Shown here in pieces: positions 1-7,318 of a stretch of 22,708 bases of DNA (positions within the stretch are counted from its first letter, which is position 1; every line of letters starts with the position of its first letter). The stretch is from Promethearchaeota archaeon (GTDB lineage: Archaea > Asgardarchaeota > Lokiarchaeia > Sigynarchaeales > SOKP01), in contig JAUWBH010000097.1 in NCBI GenBank assembly GCA_030605085.1, positions 1-22,708 of the forward strand, read 5' to 3'. The notes below the pieces were generated by a model, which did not search any database, had not been told where the DNA came from, and saw only the letters and a list, made by a program, of their open reading frames with translations. Position numbers and translations under genes: made by a program.

Positions 1-468
1 AGTTTATTAAGAGAATTATATGAATTAAATAATAATATAATATATTTATTCGGAGGAATGATGATTGGTGAATTTTTTTCAGATTGCATTGAAGAAGTTA
101 TTTGTAGGAAGGACATATATCCAGGATATAGGATTATACCAACGAGAGAAACATTTGGGAGAAGAAAAAAAAATTTATTTTTCCCTCAATTTGGTAGAAC
201 AACCAAAATAGAGAATATTGCTTCACCACCTTACATTAGAATGTTTGAGTGTAATTGTTTATCATGTTCAGATTTTTATGAAGGGGGGGTCTTCAATAAA
301 AGAGATTGCTTAGAGGAACTAGAACATAGTGATACTAGAAAGTACTATCATAATTATCATTCATTTCTCTTGAAATTGGATAGTAATGAAGATATTGAGC
401 AATATCCTAATCAATTATTAGATAATATAAAATTAGGTACAAAATGGAGGAATGCATTAAATGAATAG
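1..468 (+). CDS. TGT-like (tRNA-guanine transglycosylase family) protein, C-terminal part, 5' end outside window
   Basis: The reading frame is open from base 1 and is not interrupted before an ATG at 58, so this is the 3' end (about 155 residues) of a larger gene. The supporting motif is ECNCLSC followed 28 residues later by a His in YYHNYH. This matches the CxCxxC...H zinc site of queuine/archaeosine tRNA-guanine transglycosylases in order and spacing, and the HN plus aromatic stretch after it also resembles that family. Transglycosylases of this fold exchange guanine for a 7-deazaguanine; relatives such as DpdA act on DNA rather than tRNA. The active-site barrel lies mostly outside the window, so substrate cannot be judged. 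It overlaps the next gene by 8 bases (ATGAATAG), implying coupled translation. A housekeeping TGT would not be expected beside a PIN-like protein, so a modification/defence role is inferred. The zinc-site call is fairly firm; the role is a guess. Confidence 0.55.
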   Translation, partial: SLLRELYELNNNIIYLFGGMMIGEFFSDCIEEVICRKDIYPGYRIIPTRETFGRRKKNLFFPQFGRTTKIENIASPPYIRMFECNCLSCSDFYEGGVFNKRDCLEELEHSDTRKYYHNYHSFLLKLDSNEDIEQYPNQLLDNIKLGTKWRNALNE

Positions 469-1399
469 CAAACTAATAAATATAGTTAATGATCCATTGG
501 ATTTTATAATCTGGTTTTTATATAATAAAAAAAAGAAGTCTGGAATCACTAAATTAATGAAATCTTTTCAATTATTTACACATTTTGATAAATTTCAGAA
601 ATTAGGAGATTTTAAAGCTGACCAATTTGGTGCTCGAGATACTTATTTAGATGCATTAGTCTACAAATATGATAATGTTCTTCTAGATATTGAGGAAGAA
701 AAAATATCTCAAAGTGAAGAGAAATTTGATTTCTTTAAAGTAAATTTGATAAATCAATATAGGGAGAAATTAAATGAAAAAATTGAAGAATTAATTAAAA
801 GTAAAGAGAATCGAGACGATTATAATCTTATAAAAGCAATTGCATATTTATCTGATAAATATAATTATAACGAATATCTAAGATTCACCTATACACTATC
901 CCCTAAATTAACAGAAAAATCGAGGATTAAACCTGAAATTTTTACTATTCCTGATGAAATTGTTAGGATTGAAACAATTGATTTTTTAGAACATCTACCA
1001 AAAAATTATGCGCTAGAATTTCTAAAAAAGAACCTCCCCATTATCATTAATTTTAGTTTAATACAAACAGAGTTTAAAGAGGATCTTAAAAAGATTCTGT
1101 ATGAATTATTAAGTTCTGAGAATATAACTTCCTTAGTCATAGAAATAAAGGAATATATCTTAAAACTTATCGATAGCGTTGATTTTACTAATTATAAAAT
1201 AATATTAAGAAATTTCTTTGATATATTAATAGAAAATGAGGAAAGTAAACTTAATTCCATCGAGAAACTACACCTGTTTAAATTTCTGATATTATTCCAT
1301 TATATAACTCAAAAGGACTTAAAGAAGTATTATGAATATTGGAATAAATCTAAGTTAAAAGTTATTTTTGGAAATGAGATTGAGGACAGATATGATTAA
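461..1399 (+). CDS. hypothetical helical protein in TGT-like/PIN-like cassette
   Basis: 312 residues, rich in Lys, Glu, Ile and Leu, predicted almost entirely alpha-helical, with no signal peptide or membrane segment. The first 75 residues (around SGITKLMKSFQLF and FGARDTYLDALVYKYDN) have the rhythm of a small winged-helix domain as seen in some antitoxin or DNA-binding proteins, but this is weak. The remainder looks like a helical-repeat scaffold. A ribosome site GGAGG lies 10 bases before the ATG at 461. It overlaps the upstream TGT-like gene by 8 bases and the downstream PIN-like gene by 8 bases, so the three probably form one translational unit. I do not recognise the family; an adaptor or regulatory subunit of the cassette is possible. 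Confidence 0.7.
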   Translation: MNSKLINIVNDPLDFIIWFLYNKKKKSGITKLMKSFQLFTHFDKFQKLGDFKADQFGARDTYLDALVYKYDNVLLDIEEEKISQSEEKFDFFKVNLINQYREKLNEKIEELIKSKENRDDYNLIKAIAYLSDKYNYNEYLRFTYTLSPKLTEKSRIKPEIFTIPDEIVRIETIDFLEHLPKNYALEFLKKNLPIIINFSLIQTEFKEDLKKILYELLSSENITSLVIEIKEYILKLIDSVDFTNYKIILRNFFDILIENEESKLNSIEKLHLFKFLILFHYITQKDLKKYYEYWNKSKLKVIFGNEIEDRYD

Positions 1400-2231
1400 C
1401 AATTACATTCTTGATACTACAATTTTAATTGATCTCTATTTTGGGTCAAGAAATAGAAAAAAATTAATTGAAAATATAGTAGGAGATTCTCAGAAGTACG
1501 CAACTTATCTGATACTAGGAGAATTTAACAGAACTATATTCGATACACTTAGAAAAATATTAAATCTCTTTTTAAGAACTGAAAATCTATTAGATGAATT
1601 TGAAAGTATTGATGATTTCGTTCAAGATGTTATAAAAGACATGTATTTTTTTTCAAGTCAAGAAGCTAGTAGAGTCATTAAATTGATTCCATATTTGAGG
1701 GAAGAAATCAAATCAAAAATAGAAAAATATCAAAAATTTAAGATATCCTTGAAATATCCTATAGAAAAAATTATAGATGATGTAAATATGTATAGAACTC
1801 ACCTCTTAAGCGATATGATACCTCTAGAATCTTCTTATGAATGTCGGAATTATCTTCGCCAGCTATTATTAAAATTAGAAGAGGAAAAGATTATTTTTGA
1901 AAAACCCTTTTGTACCATATGTGAAAAAAGGGCATTAGAATACTTTAAAGAAAAATATCTTACAGAATTAAATCTTTTTAAAAATAATAATGAGCTGCTA
2001 ACCAAGCAATTTAGGAAGGAAGAGAAAGAGAAATTTCAAAACGCATTAAAAATTCTTTTAGAGATTTCTAAGGAAACAAAATTAGATGGGAGAAAGCATA
2101 TATGTTGGAATTTAATTGATATTTTTCTAGTTCTAGAAGCACCAATTGATTTTATAATTTTAACAACAAATTTAAGACACCAAGAATCATTCGCTAAATT
2201 TATTAACAAACAGATTACTGGTATAGATTAA
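1392..2231 (+). CDS. PIN-like domain protein with large central insertion
   Basis: 279 residues from ATG 1392, which has TGAGGA five bases upstream and overlaps the previous stop as ATGATTAA; an in-frame ATG at 1368 would give a longer overlap and is less likely. The N-terminus YILDTTILIDLYFG gives the first PIN acidic residue (D8), E44 in LGEFNRT is a likely second, and the C-terminus has D232/D243 followed by the strand FIILTTN, like the last PIN motif (normally T.D). Between these ends are about 180 residues of extra helical sequence with a CxxC at 174-177. PIN domains are metal-dependent ribonucleases, found in VapC toxins and in defence effectors. The length and the missing final Asp set it apart from a standard VapC. 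Nuclease activity is inferred only. Confidence 0.6.
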   Translation: MINNYILDTTILIDLYFGSRNRKKLIENIVGDSQKYATYLILGEFNRTIFDTLRKILNLFLRTENLLDEFESIDDFVQDVIKDMYFFSSQEASRVIKLIPYLREEIKSKIEKYQKFKISLKYPIEKIIDDVNMYRTHLLSDMIPLESSYECRNYLRQLLLKLEEEKIIFEKPFCTICEKRALEYFKEKYLTELNLFKNNNELLTKQFRKEEKEKFQNALKILLEISKETKLDGRKHICWNLIDIFLVLEAPIDFIILTTNLRHQESFAKFINKQITGID

Positions 2232-2250
2232 GAAATTAATTTAGAATTTA

Positions 2251-2507
2251 TTATTTTGTATTCTTCAATTTTTCCTTGAACCACACTTCAATTCCTTTAA
2301 TCAGGAGCATTTTACTAGAAGATATGATATAAAATCCAAGAATCACAATGAATTGAATAATAACTGCATTTTGTCATTAATAGATGCTACATCTTCTTCA
2401 ATAAAAATTTTTTGCATTTTTATCATATTTTTCCTGAAAAATTCTAATTCTTTTAAACCTAGTATTTTATTCCATAATTTTCCTTTATAAGCAACACAAA
2501 CACTCTG
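2251..2507 (-). pseudogene. possible decayed coding remnant
   Basis: Reading the minus strand from 2507 gives about 54 open codons of protein-like composition (containing YKGKLWNKILGLKELEFF) ending at a TGA at 2343-2345. In the frame one base away, an open stretch reads on to a stop at 2251-2253 with a membrane-like segment (FIVILGFYIISSS). No start codon is visible upstream. This could be a frameshifted gene remnant or chance open frames in AT-rich DNA. I recognise no family. Confidence 0.18.
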
Positions 2508-2519
2508 TTAGTAACTGAC

Positions 2520-2543
2520 TTAAAGTTAAAGTTAAAGTTAAAG
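2520..2543 (+). repeat. tandem hexamer (TTAAAG)x4
   Basis: Four perfect copies of TTAAAG in tandem, bracketed by a near-identical 9-mer: GTAACTGAC at 2511-2519 and GTAACTGTC at 2543-2551. It sits immediately before the leucine-rich-repeat fragment. Confidence 0.85.
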
Positions 2544-2546
2544 TAA

Positions 2547-2792
2547 CTGTCTATTGGCGAGCTTACATCGCTTAAGTATCTCGACTTAAGCTGGAATCCA
2601 ATCAAAAAAATTCCTAAGTCAATAACCAATTTAAAATCATTAGAGGTTTTGAAATTAAATAGAAATCGGATAACGCAGATTCCAGAGGGTATTGGTGAGC
2701 TTATATCTCTTAAACATCTCGATATAAGTAATAATTCAATCAATAAAATTCCAAAATCAATTACAAATCTAAAATTTGTTATTTTAGAATAA
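2547..2792 (+). pseudogene. leucine-rich-repeat protein fragment, no start
   Basis: Translates to 81 residues containing three and a half leucine-rich repeats of the bacterial/plant-like ~23-residue type, for example LTSLKYLDLSWNPIKKIPKS and LISLKHLDISNNSINKIPKS, ending in a stop at 2790-2792. The codon directly before the fragment (2544-2546) is a TAA in the same frame and there is no ATG/GTG/TTG that would include the first repeat, so this is the 3' end of an LRR gene whose N-terminal part is missing. LRR proteins of this kind are protein-interaction scaffolds. The break coincides with the TTAAAG tandem tract, suggesting recombination or slippage there. The opposite-strand open frame over it is antisense noise. 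Confidence 0.75.
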
Positions 2793-2841
2793 ATACTCTC
2801 AATGAAAAGTATTTAAACTTTCTAATTCAAAGTATAATAAG

Positions 2842-2848
2842 TATATAC
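2842..2848 (+). promoter_or_regulatory. TATA-like box for the FAD/Fe-S/mutase operon
   Basis: TATATAC within AGTATATACT, about 27 bases before the GTG at 2872 and 45 before the ATG at 2890. A second candidate TATTTAAAC lies at 2810-2818. No experimental start is known; placement follows the usual archaeal TATA-to-start distance. Confidence 0.4.
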
Positions 2849-2889
2849 TAAAGCTTATTTTCAAAAAAATTGTGAGATTAGGGTCTAAA

Positions 2890-4353
2890 ATGAGCAACGA
2901 TATAATTTTTCAAAATATAGTAAAGATTTGTGGCTCTAAAAGCGTATCGAATAAACCTGAGGTACTAAACAATTATTCAAAGGATTTGAGTTTTTTTCCA
3001 GAAAAAATACCAAACTATATAGTGTGGCCAACAAAGACGGAAGAAATAGAAAAAATCTTAAAATTGGCGAATATTGAAAAATTTTCCGTTATCCCTGTAA
3101 GTTCAAGTTCAGGTCCTCGACATCATGGAGATACTATCCCTCATAGAGATAATACAGTAATATTAGATCTTTCAAAAATGAAAAAAATTCTTTCTATCGA
3201 TAGAAAAAATAGAGTAGTTATGGTAGAACCTGGAGTTACTTTCAGCGAGTTAATTCCAGAACTTCAAAACGAAGGATTAAGGTTATTATTACCCCTACAT
3301 CCACGTGGTTCTAAATCTGTTTTGACCAGCGCACTTGAAAGAGAACCAATAACGATTCCTCGCTATCATTGGGACAGCTCTGATCCATTGTTATGTACCG
3401 AAGTTGTGTTTGGAACGGGAGATCTTTTTAGAACTGGAAGTGCAGCAGGTCCAGGAACAATAGAACAACTGCAAGAAGCAGGACAAGCTCAGGTAAATCC
3501 AATGGGTCCAACTCAATTTAGTCCTTTCAGAGTTATTCAAGGTGCTCAAGGAAGTATAGGAATAGTTACATGGGCGACACTTAAATTAGAGTTAATTCCT
3601 ACGATTCAAAAAGTTTTTCATTTACATTCAGATAATATTCAAGAATTAATGGATCTTCAACATGAATTAATTAAATATCGACTATGCGATGAAATATTCA
3701 TTTTAAACAATTTAAATTTAGCTAGTTTAGTACAAAATAACTCAGATGAGATTGAAAATTTAGCAAAATCATTATCCAAGTGGAATTTAATTTTTATTAT
3801 AGCTGGAAGAGGGAAATTAGCCAACGATAAATTAGCATACTTAGAGGGCGATATAAATGAGATTATTAGAGGTCTCAATCTAGAAAGTAAGAAATCCATT
3901 AATAAAATCAATGACAGCGAAATTATAAAATGCGTAAGTGAACCATCATCACGATCATGGAGAATGAAATTAAAGGGAAGTTATCAAGATATTTTCTTTT
4001 TATCTAGTTTCGAGAGAATTCCCGATTTTATCTCAATTGCAGAATCTAATTTTCTAGGTGATTTAGGGATTTATGTTCAAGCTATAAACCAAGGAACTTC
4101 TTATCACTGTGAATTTGATCTTTTTTATGATCCTAACAATAATGAAGCTGTAACAAGTGTAAAAGAGAAATCTTTGGAAATTAGTACTATGCTAATGGAT
4201 TCTGGAGCTTTTTTCAATCGTCCCTATGGTTTATGGGCAAAAGAAGTGTATAAACGACATAGTGATCAAACCGAAGTAGCTATGAAGAAAGTAAAAAAGA
4301 TATTTGATCCGAATAACATTTTAAATCCTGGAGTTTTATGTTTTGAAGATTAA
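2890..4353 (+). CDS. FAD-binding oxidase, GlcD/PCMH type (first flavoprotein of operon)
   Basis: About 487 residues; soluble flavoprotein of the GlcD/vanillyl-alcohol-oxidase superfamily, oxidising a hydroxyacid or alcohol and passing electrons to a partner Fe-S protein. Visible signs: PCMH-type FAD-binding segment beginning VWPTKTEEIEKILKLAN, the turn SSSSGPRHHGD where the FAD pyrophosphate binds, VILDLSKMKKIL, the GAQGSIGIVTWATLKL strand ending the FAD domain, and the C-terminal FDPNNILNPGVL signature. ATG 2890 is chosen (MSNDIIFQ); a GTG at 2872 adds six residues and would fit a leaderless transcript from the TATA at 2842. It is followed after 71 bases by the Fe-S gene. The region around residues 145-205 (HWDSSDP, then Gly/Pro/Gln-rich) is unlike textbook D-lactate or glycolate oxidases, so the substrate is left open. 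Confidence 0.85.
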   Translation: MSNDIIFQNIVKICGSKSVSNKPEVLNNYSKDLSFFPEKIPNYIVWPTKTEEIEKILKLANIEKFSVIPVSSSSGPRHHGDTIPHRDNTVILDLSKMKKILSIDRKNRVVMVEPGVTFSELIPELQNEGLRLLLPLHPRGSKSVLTSALEREPITIPRYHWDSSDPLLCTEVVFGTGDLFRTGSAAGPGTIEQLQEAGQAQVNPMGPTQFSPFRVIQGAQGSIGIVTWATLKLELIPTIQKVFHLHSDNIQELMDLQHELIKYRLCDEIFILNNLNLASLVQNNSDEIENLAKSLSKWNLIFIIAGRGKLANDKLAYLEGDINEIIRGLNLESKKSINKINDSEIIKCVSEPSSRSWRMKLKGSYQDIFFLSSFERIPDFISIAESNFLGDLGIYVQAINQGTSYHCEFDLFYDPNNNEAVTSVKEKSLEISTMLMDSGAFFNRPYGLWAKEVYKRHSDQTEVAMKKVKKIFDPNNILNPGVLCFED

Positions 4354-4424
4354 AATTAATTTAAAAAAGTTAGATTAAAAATTAAATATTTTAATTAAAA
4401 ATTTAAAAAGTTCAGACGATCGGA

Positions 4425-5729
4425 ATGAAAGAAGAAGAATATCAAAAAATGATTAAGCGTTGCTTGCGTTGTTCTATATGTAAATGGATTCCGCAAGTGC
4501 AGATTAAATCACAGAAATATGCCTCTACATGTCCTGCTATTGATATGTATAACTTCCATCCTTATAGCGGTGGCGGAAAGATTATTTTAGCTTTAGCGTT
4601 AGAAATGGGCAGAATTAAACCTTCTGAAGAATTAAGAGATATTGTTTATAAATGTACTGAGTGTGGAGCCTGTGCTGTCTCTTGTAAATTCCTAAACTCT
4701 TTAGAACCATTAGAGATTATGATGAGACTAAGGGAAAAGCTAGTTGAGGCGGGAGTTGGTCCCATGCCAAAGCAGCAGGAATATATTGAAGCCGTGAAAA
4801 AGGTTAATAATCCATATAATGAACCTCATGAGAAAAGAGGGGATTGGTTACCTGACGATATAATCCTTGATCCCGACGCTAAAACATTATATTTTGTAGG
4901 ATGTACCTCTTCGTATAGGAGAAAAGAGATGGCCATTGCGGCTGGCCGGATTTTAAACATTGCTCGAGTCCCCTTTAACATTTTACAAGACGAGGAGGTT
5001 TGTTGCGGTAGCCCTATCTTGCGAACAGGAGATGTTAAGACTTTTGAAGAGATTCTCAATAGAAATCTAGCTGTTATCGAAGAAAAAGGCATTGAAACTA
5101 TAATCTTCAGTTGCGCTGGATGTTACGATACCTTTAAAGTCGATTACCCTCTATATAGAGAATATAACTTTAGAGTATTACATACTGTAGAATTATTTGA
5201 CGAACTGCTCCAAACTGGGCAGCTGGCATTAACAAAAGAAATTCCATTATCAGTTACATATCACGATCCCTGTCACCTTGGTAGAAATGCAGAAAGATAT
5301 GAAGAATGGCATGGTAAAGTTGTAAATTTGATGCCTCTGGTATCTATTAATGTTCCTCCAAAACCTAAAAGAACGGGTTCAAAAGGGATATATGATGCTC
5401 CAAGGAATATCTTAAATAAAATTCCCGGATTAAAATACATAGAAATGGAAAGGATTAAAGAATATGCATACTGTTGTGGAGCTGGAGCGGGCGTTAAATC
5501 AGCATTCCCAGAATTAGCATTATACAGTGCCAAAAATAGAATAGAAGAAGCTAAAGACACTGGTGCTGATGCGTTAGTTTCTGCTTGTCCTTTCTGTTCC
5601 ACAAATTTACAGGATGGAATAAGAGAAAGTGGAACTAAACTAAAATACTACGATATTAGCGAGCTATTATTGATGTCGTTAGGTTTGGAACCAGAAAAAT
5701 TAAAGAAAGCTATGGCGGAGGTGGCTTAA
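4425..5729 (+). CDS. (Fe-S)-binding protein, HdrD/GlcF-like with two CCG domains
   Basis: 434 residues. Two N-terminal cubane sites: C13xxC16xxC19 with a distant C36 (STCPA), and C77xxC80xxC83xxxC87. Two cysteine-rich CCG domains follow: C160, CCG at 193-195, C230xxC233; then C283, CCG at 350-352, C388xxC391. This is the architecture of heterodisulfide reductase subunit D and of glycolate/lactate oxidase Fe-S subunits, which carry electrons between a flavoprotein and a membrane carrier or disulfide. The wide gap between the third and fourth cysteines of the first site marks a subfamily that sits beside GlcD-like oxidases. The gene lies between two FAD oxidases and its TAA abuts the next ATG, so the three very probably form one complex. 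No membrane helix is seen. The electron acceptor is unknown. Confidence 0.85.
   Translation: MKEEEYQKMIKRCLRCSICKWIPQVQIKSQKYASTCPAIDMYNFHPYSGGGKIILALALEMGRIKPSEELRDIVYKCTECGACAVSCKFLNSLEPLEIMMRLREKLVEAGVGPMPKQQEYIEAVKKVNNPYNEPHEKRGDWLPDDIILDPDAKTLYFVGCTSSYRRKEMAIAAGRILNIARVPFNILQDEEVCCGSPILRTGDVKTFEEILNRNLAVIEEKGIETIIFSCAGCYDTFKVDYPLYREYNFRVLHTVELFDELLQTGQLALTKEIPLSVTYHDPCHLGRNAERYEEWHGKVVNLMPLVSINVPPKPKRTGSKGIYDAPRNILNKIPGLKYIEMERIKEYAYCCGAGAGVKSAFPELALYSAKNRIEEAKDTGADALVSACPFCSTNLQDGIRESGTKLKYYDISELLLMSLGLEPEKLKKAMAEVA
5717..5723 (+). promoter_or_regulatory. strong Shine-Dalgarno GGAGGTG
   Basis: GGAGGTG lies inside the last codons of the Fe-S gene, six bases before ATG 5730, and fixes the start of the second FAD oxidase. 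It is the best ribosome site in this operon. Confidence 0.75.
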
Positions 5730-7307
5730 ATGGTTTTAGAAAAAGATATACTTAAAGAATTCCAAGACGCTGTTGGACCTGAAAATATTAGTGATGGTGA
5801 AGTCATGACAAACGCATACGCATATAATTGGTGCATGGAATTTGTCAATTATATGGAAGATAAAGAGCCAATACCTTTTTCACCTGTGCCTAAAGCTGTG
5901 GTATTATTTTCTTCAACGGAAGAAGTTCAAAAAATAGTAAAACTCTGTAATAAATATGGAATTCAATTTAAAGCTCAATCCACGGGATTAGGTCCATGGA
6001 ATCAACCGTCTACTGATAATTCTATAATTGTCGATCTTCGCAGAATGAATAAAATTGTAAAGATTGATGAGAGAAATCTATATGCGGTAATAGAGCCCTA
6101 TGTAAGCGGGGCACAATTACAAGCAGAAATTATGAAATTTGGATTAAATTGTCATATGCCGGGTGCTGGACCACAAGTATCTCCGCTTGCAAGTGCTACT
6201 TCCATGAATGGACCTAGTTTTACATCTCCTCAAACAGACCACAGCGCTCGAAATGTTTTGGGTGTTGAGTGGGTCTTACCCGACGGAGAAATCTTGAGGT
6301 TAGGATCGCAAGGATTAAAGAATAATCCGGACTGGTTTAATGGTGATGGTCCAGGCCTTAGTCTTAGAGGAATAATGCGCGGGTGGGCAGGTGCTAAGTC
6401 AGGTATTGGGATATTTACTAGAGTAGCAGTTAAATTATTTCCTTATCCATGTAGTACTGATTTCAAATTGAAAGGAACTTCTCCTAACTACGATTTTGAG
6501 ATTCCTAACTTTATCAGAATATATGTTATGGCCTGTAAAACTTATGATGCTCTTGAAAAAGCTATATTAAGAGTTGAGGAGGAAGAGATCTCTTTTATGT
6601 GTAGTCATCTCTCGGGTCTTGCTGTATCGGCTCTATTTGCATTTAGTGTTGAAGATTTATTAGATAAAAGGGCATTTATTAGTATGAAAGTTCCTTTATT
6701 TGTGATTATTGCCGCAAGGACTAAACGCGAATATGATTATAAACAAAAAGTTATGGAAATGTTATTGGAAGAATTAAAATTAAAAAATATTATCGGTACT
6801 AAATATACACCTAAGCCAATTTTTTACGCTGAAGCTTTACGCTCAAATTTAGGACTTCATGGGTTTATCGCAACAGGGGGCTTTCAATCGTCAAAGGGTC
6901 AATGTGATACTGCGGCAGTATGTCTTGAAACTACAAAAAGGGGAATTCCCTTGAAAATGAAATACATAAAGAAAGGGGTTATAGGGAACGATTTAGGAGA
7001 AGGTGTATGGATGACCTCATATGAGTCAGGACATTATTTTCACGTAGAATCGCCTACTATGTTCGATCAAACGGACGAGCACAGCGTTAAAGGTATGGCA
7101 GAATACATGGATGCGAGTAATCAATATGACTTGCTTAACCATCTTGGAGCACCTTTTTTTGTGGAAGGGAATCATATGCATAACCTCTTTGGACCTCATA
7201 TGATGAATTATCATAAATGGTTAAGAAAGATTAAAAAAGCATTTGATCCAAACGATATAGCAGATAGCGGGTTTTATATTTCAGGCAAGGAAGACTTGAA
7301 TAAATAA
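5730..7307 (+). CDS. FAD-binding oxidase, VAO/GlcD type (second flavoprotein of operon)
   Basis: 525 residues, longer than the first flavoprotein and only distantly similar to it. FAD-domain signs: AVVLFSSTEEVQKIVKLCNK, the pyrophosphate-binding turn AQSTGLGPWNQP, NSIIVDLRRMNKIV, GAKSGIGIFTRVAVKLFP closing the FAD domain, and a C-terminal FDPNDIADSGFY like the FDP.. signature of the family. Length and the extended Trp/His/Asn-rich C-terminus recall 4-cresol/vanillyl-alcohol-type oxidases more than D-lactate dehydrogenase, but the usual covalent-FAD residue cannot be assigned by eye. It directly follows the HdrD/GlcF-like gene with abutting stop and start, and 11 bases separate it from the mutase gene. 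Inferred role: second catalytic or FAD subunit of a GlcD-GlcE-GlcF-like three-part dehydrogenase. Substrate unknown. Confidence 0.85.
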   Translation: MVLEKDILKEFQDAVGPENISDGEVMTNAYAYNWCMEFVNYMEDKEPIPFSPVPKAVVLFSSTEEVQKIVKLCNKYGIQFKAQSTGLGPWNQPSTDNSIIVDLRRMNKIVKIDERNLYAVIEPYVSGAQLQAEIMKFGLNCHMPGAGPQVSPLASATSMNGPSFTSPQTDHSARNVLGVEWVLPDGEILRLGSQGLKNNPDWFNGDGPGLSLRGIMRGWAGAKSGIGIFTRVAVKLFPYPCSTDFKLKGTSPNYDFEIPNFIRIYVMACKTYDALEKAILRVEEEEISFMCSHLSGLAVSALFAFSVEDLLDKRAFISMKVPLFVIIAARTKREYDYKQKVMEMLLEELKLKNIIGTKYTPKPIFYAEALRSNLGLHGFIATGGFQSSKGQCDTAAVCLETTKRGIPLKMKYIKKGVIGNDLGEGVWMTSYESGHYFHVESPTMFDQTDEHSVKGMAEYMDASNQYDLLNHLGAPFFVEGNHMHNLFGPHMMNYHKWLRKIKKAFDPNDIADSGFYISGKEDLNK

Positions 7308-7318
7308 TTTTTCAAAAG

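Noticed and set aside
51..60. CGGAGGAATG as ribosome site plus start of the first gene
   Set aside because: The GGAGG is only one base from the ATG, and the frame stays open and protein-like back to base 1, so the gene begins outside the window.
2459..2743. 94-residue minus-strand open frame
   Set aside because: It is the antisense of the LRR fragment; Leu-rich repeats commonly give long antisense frames.
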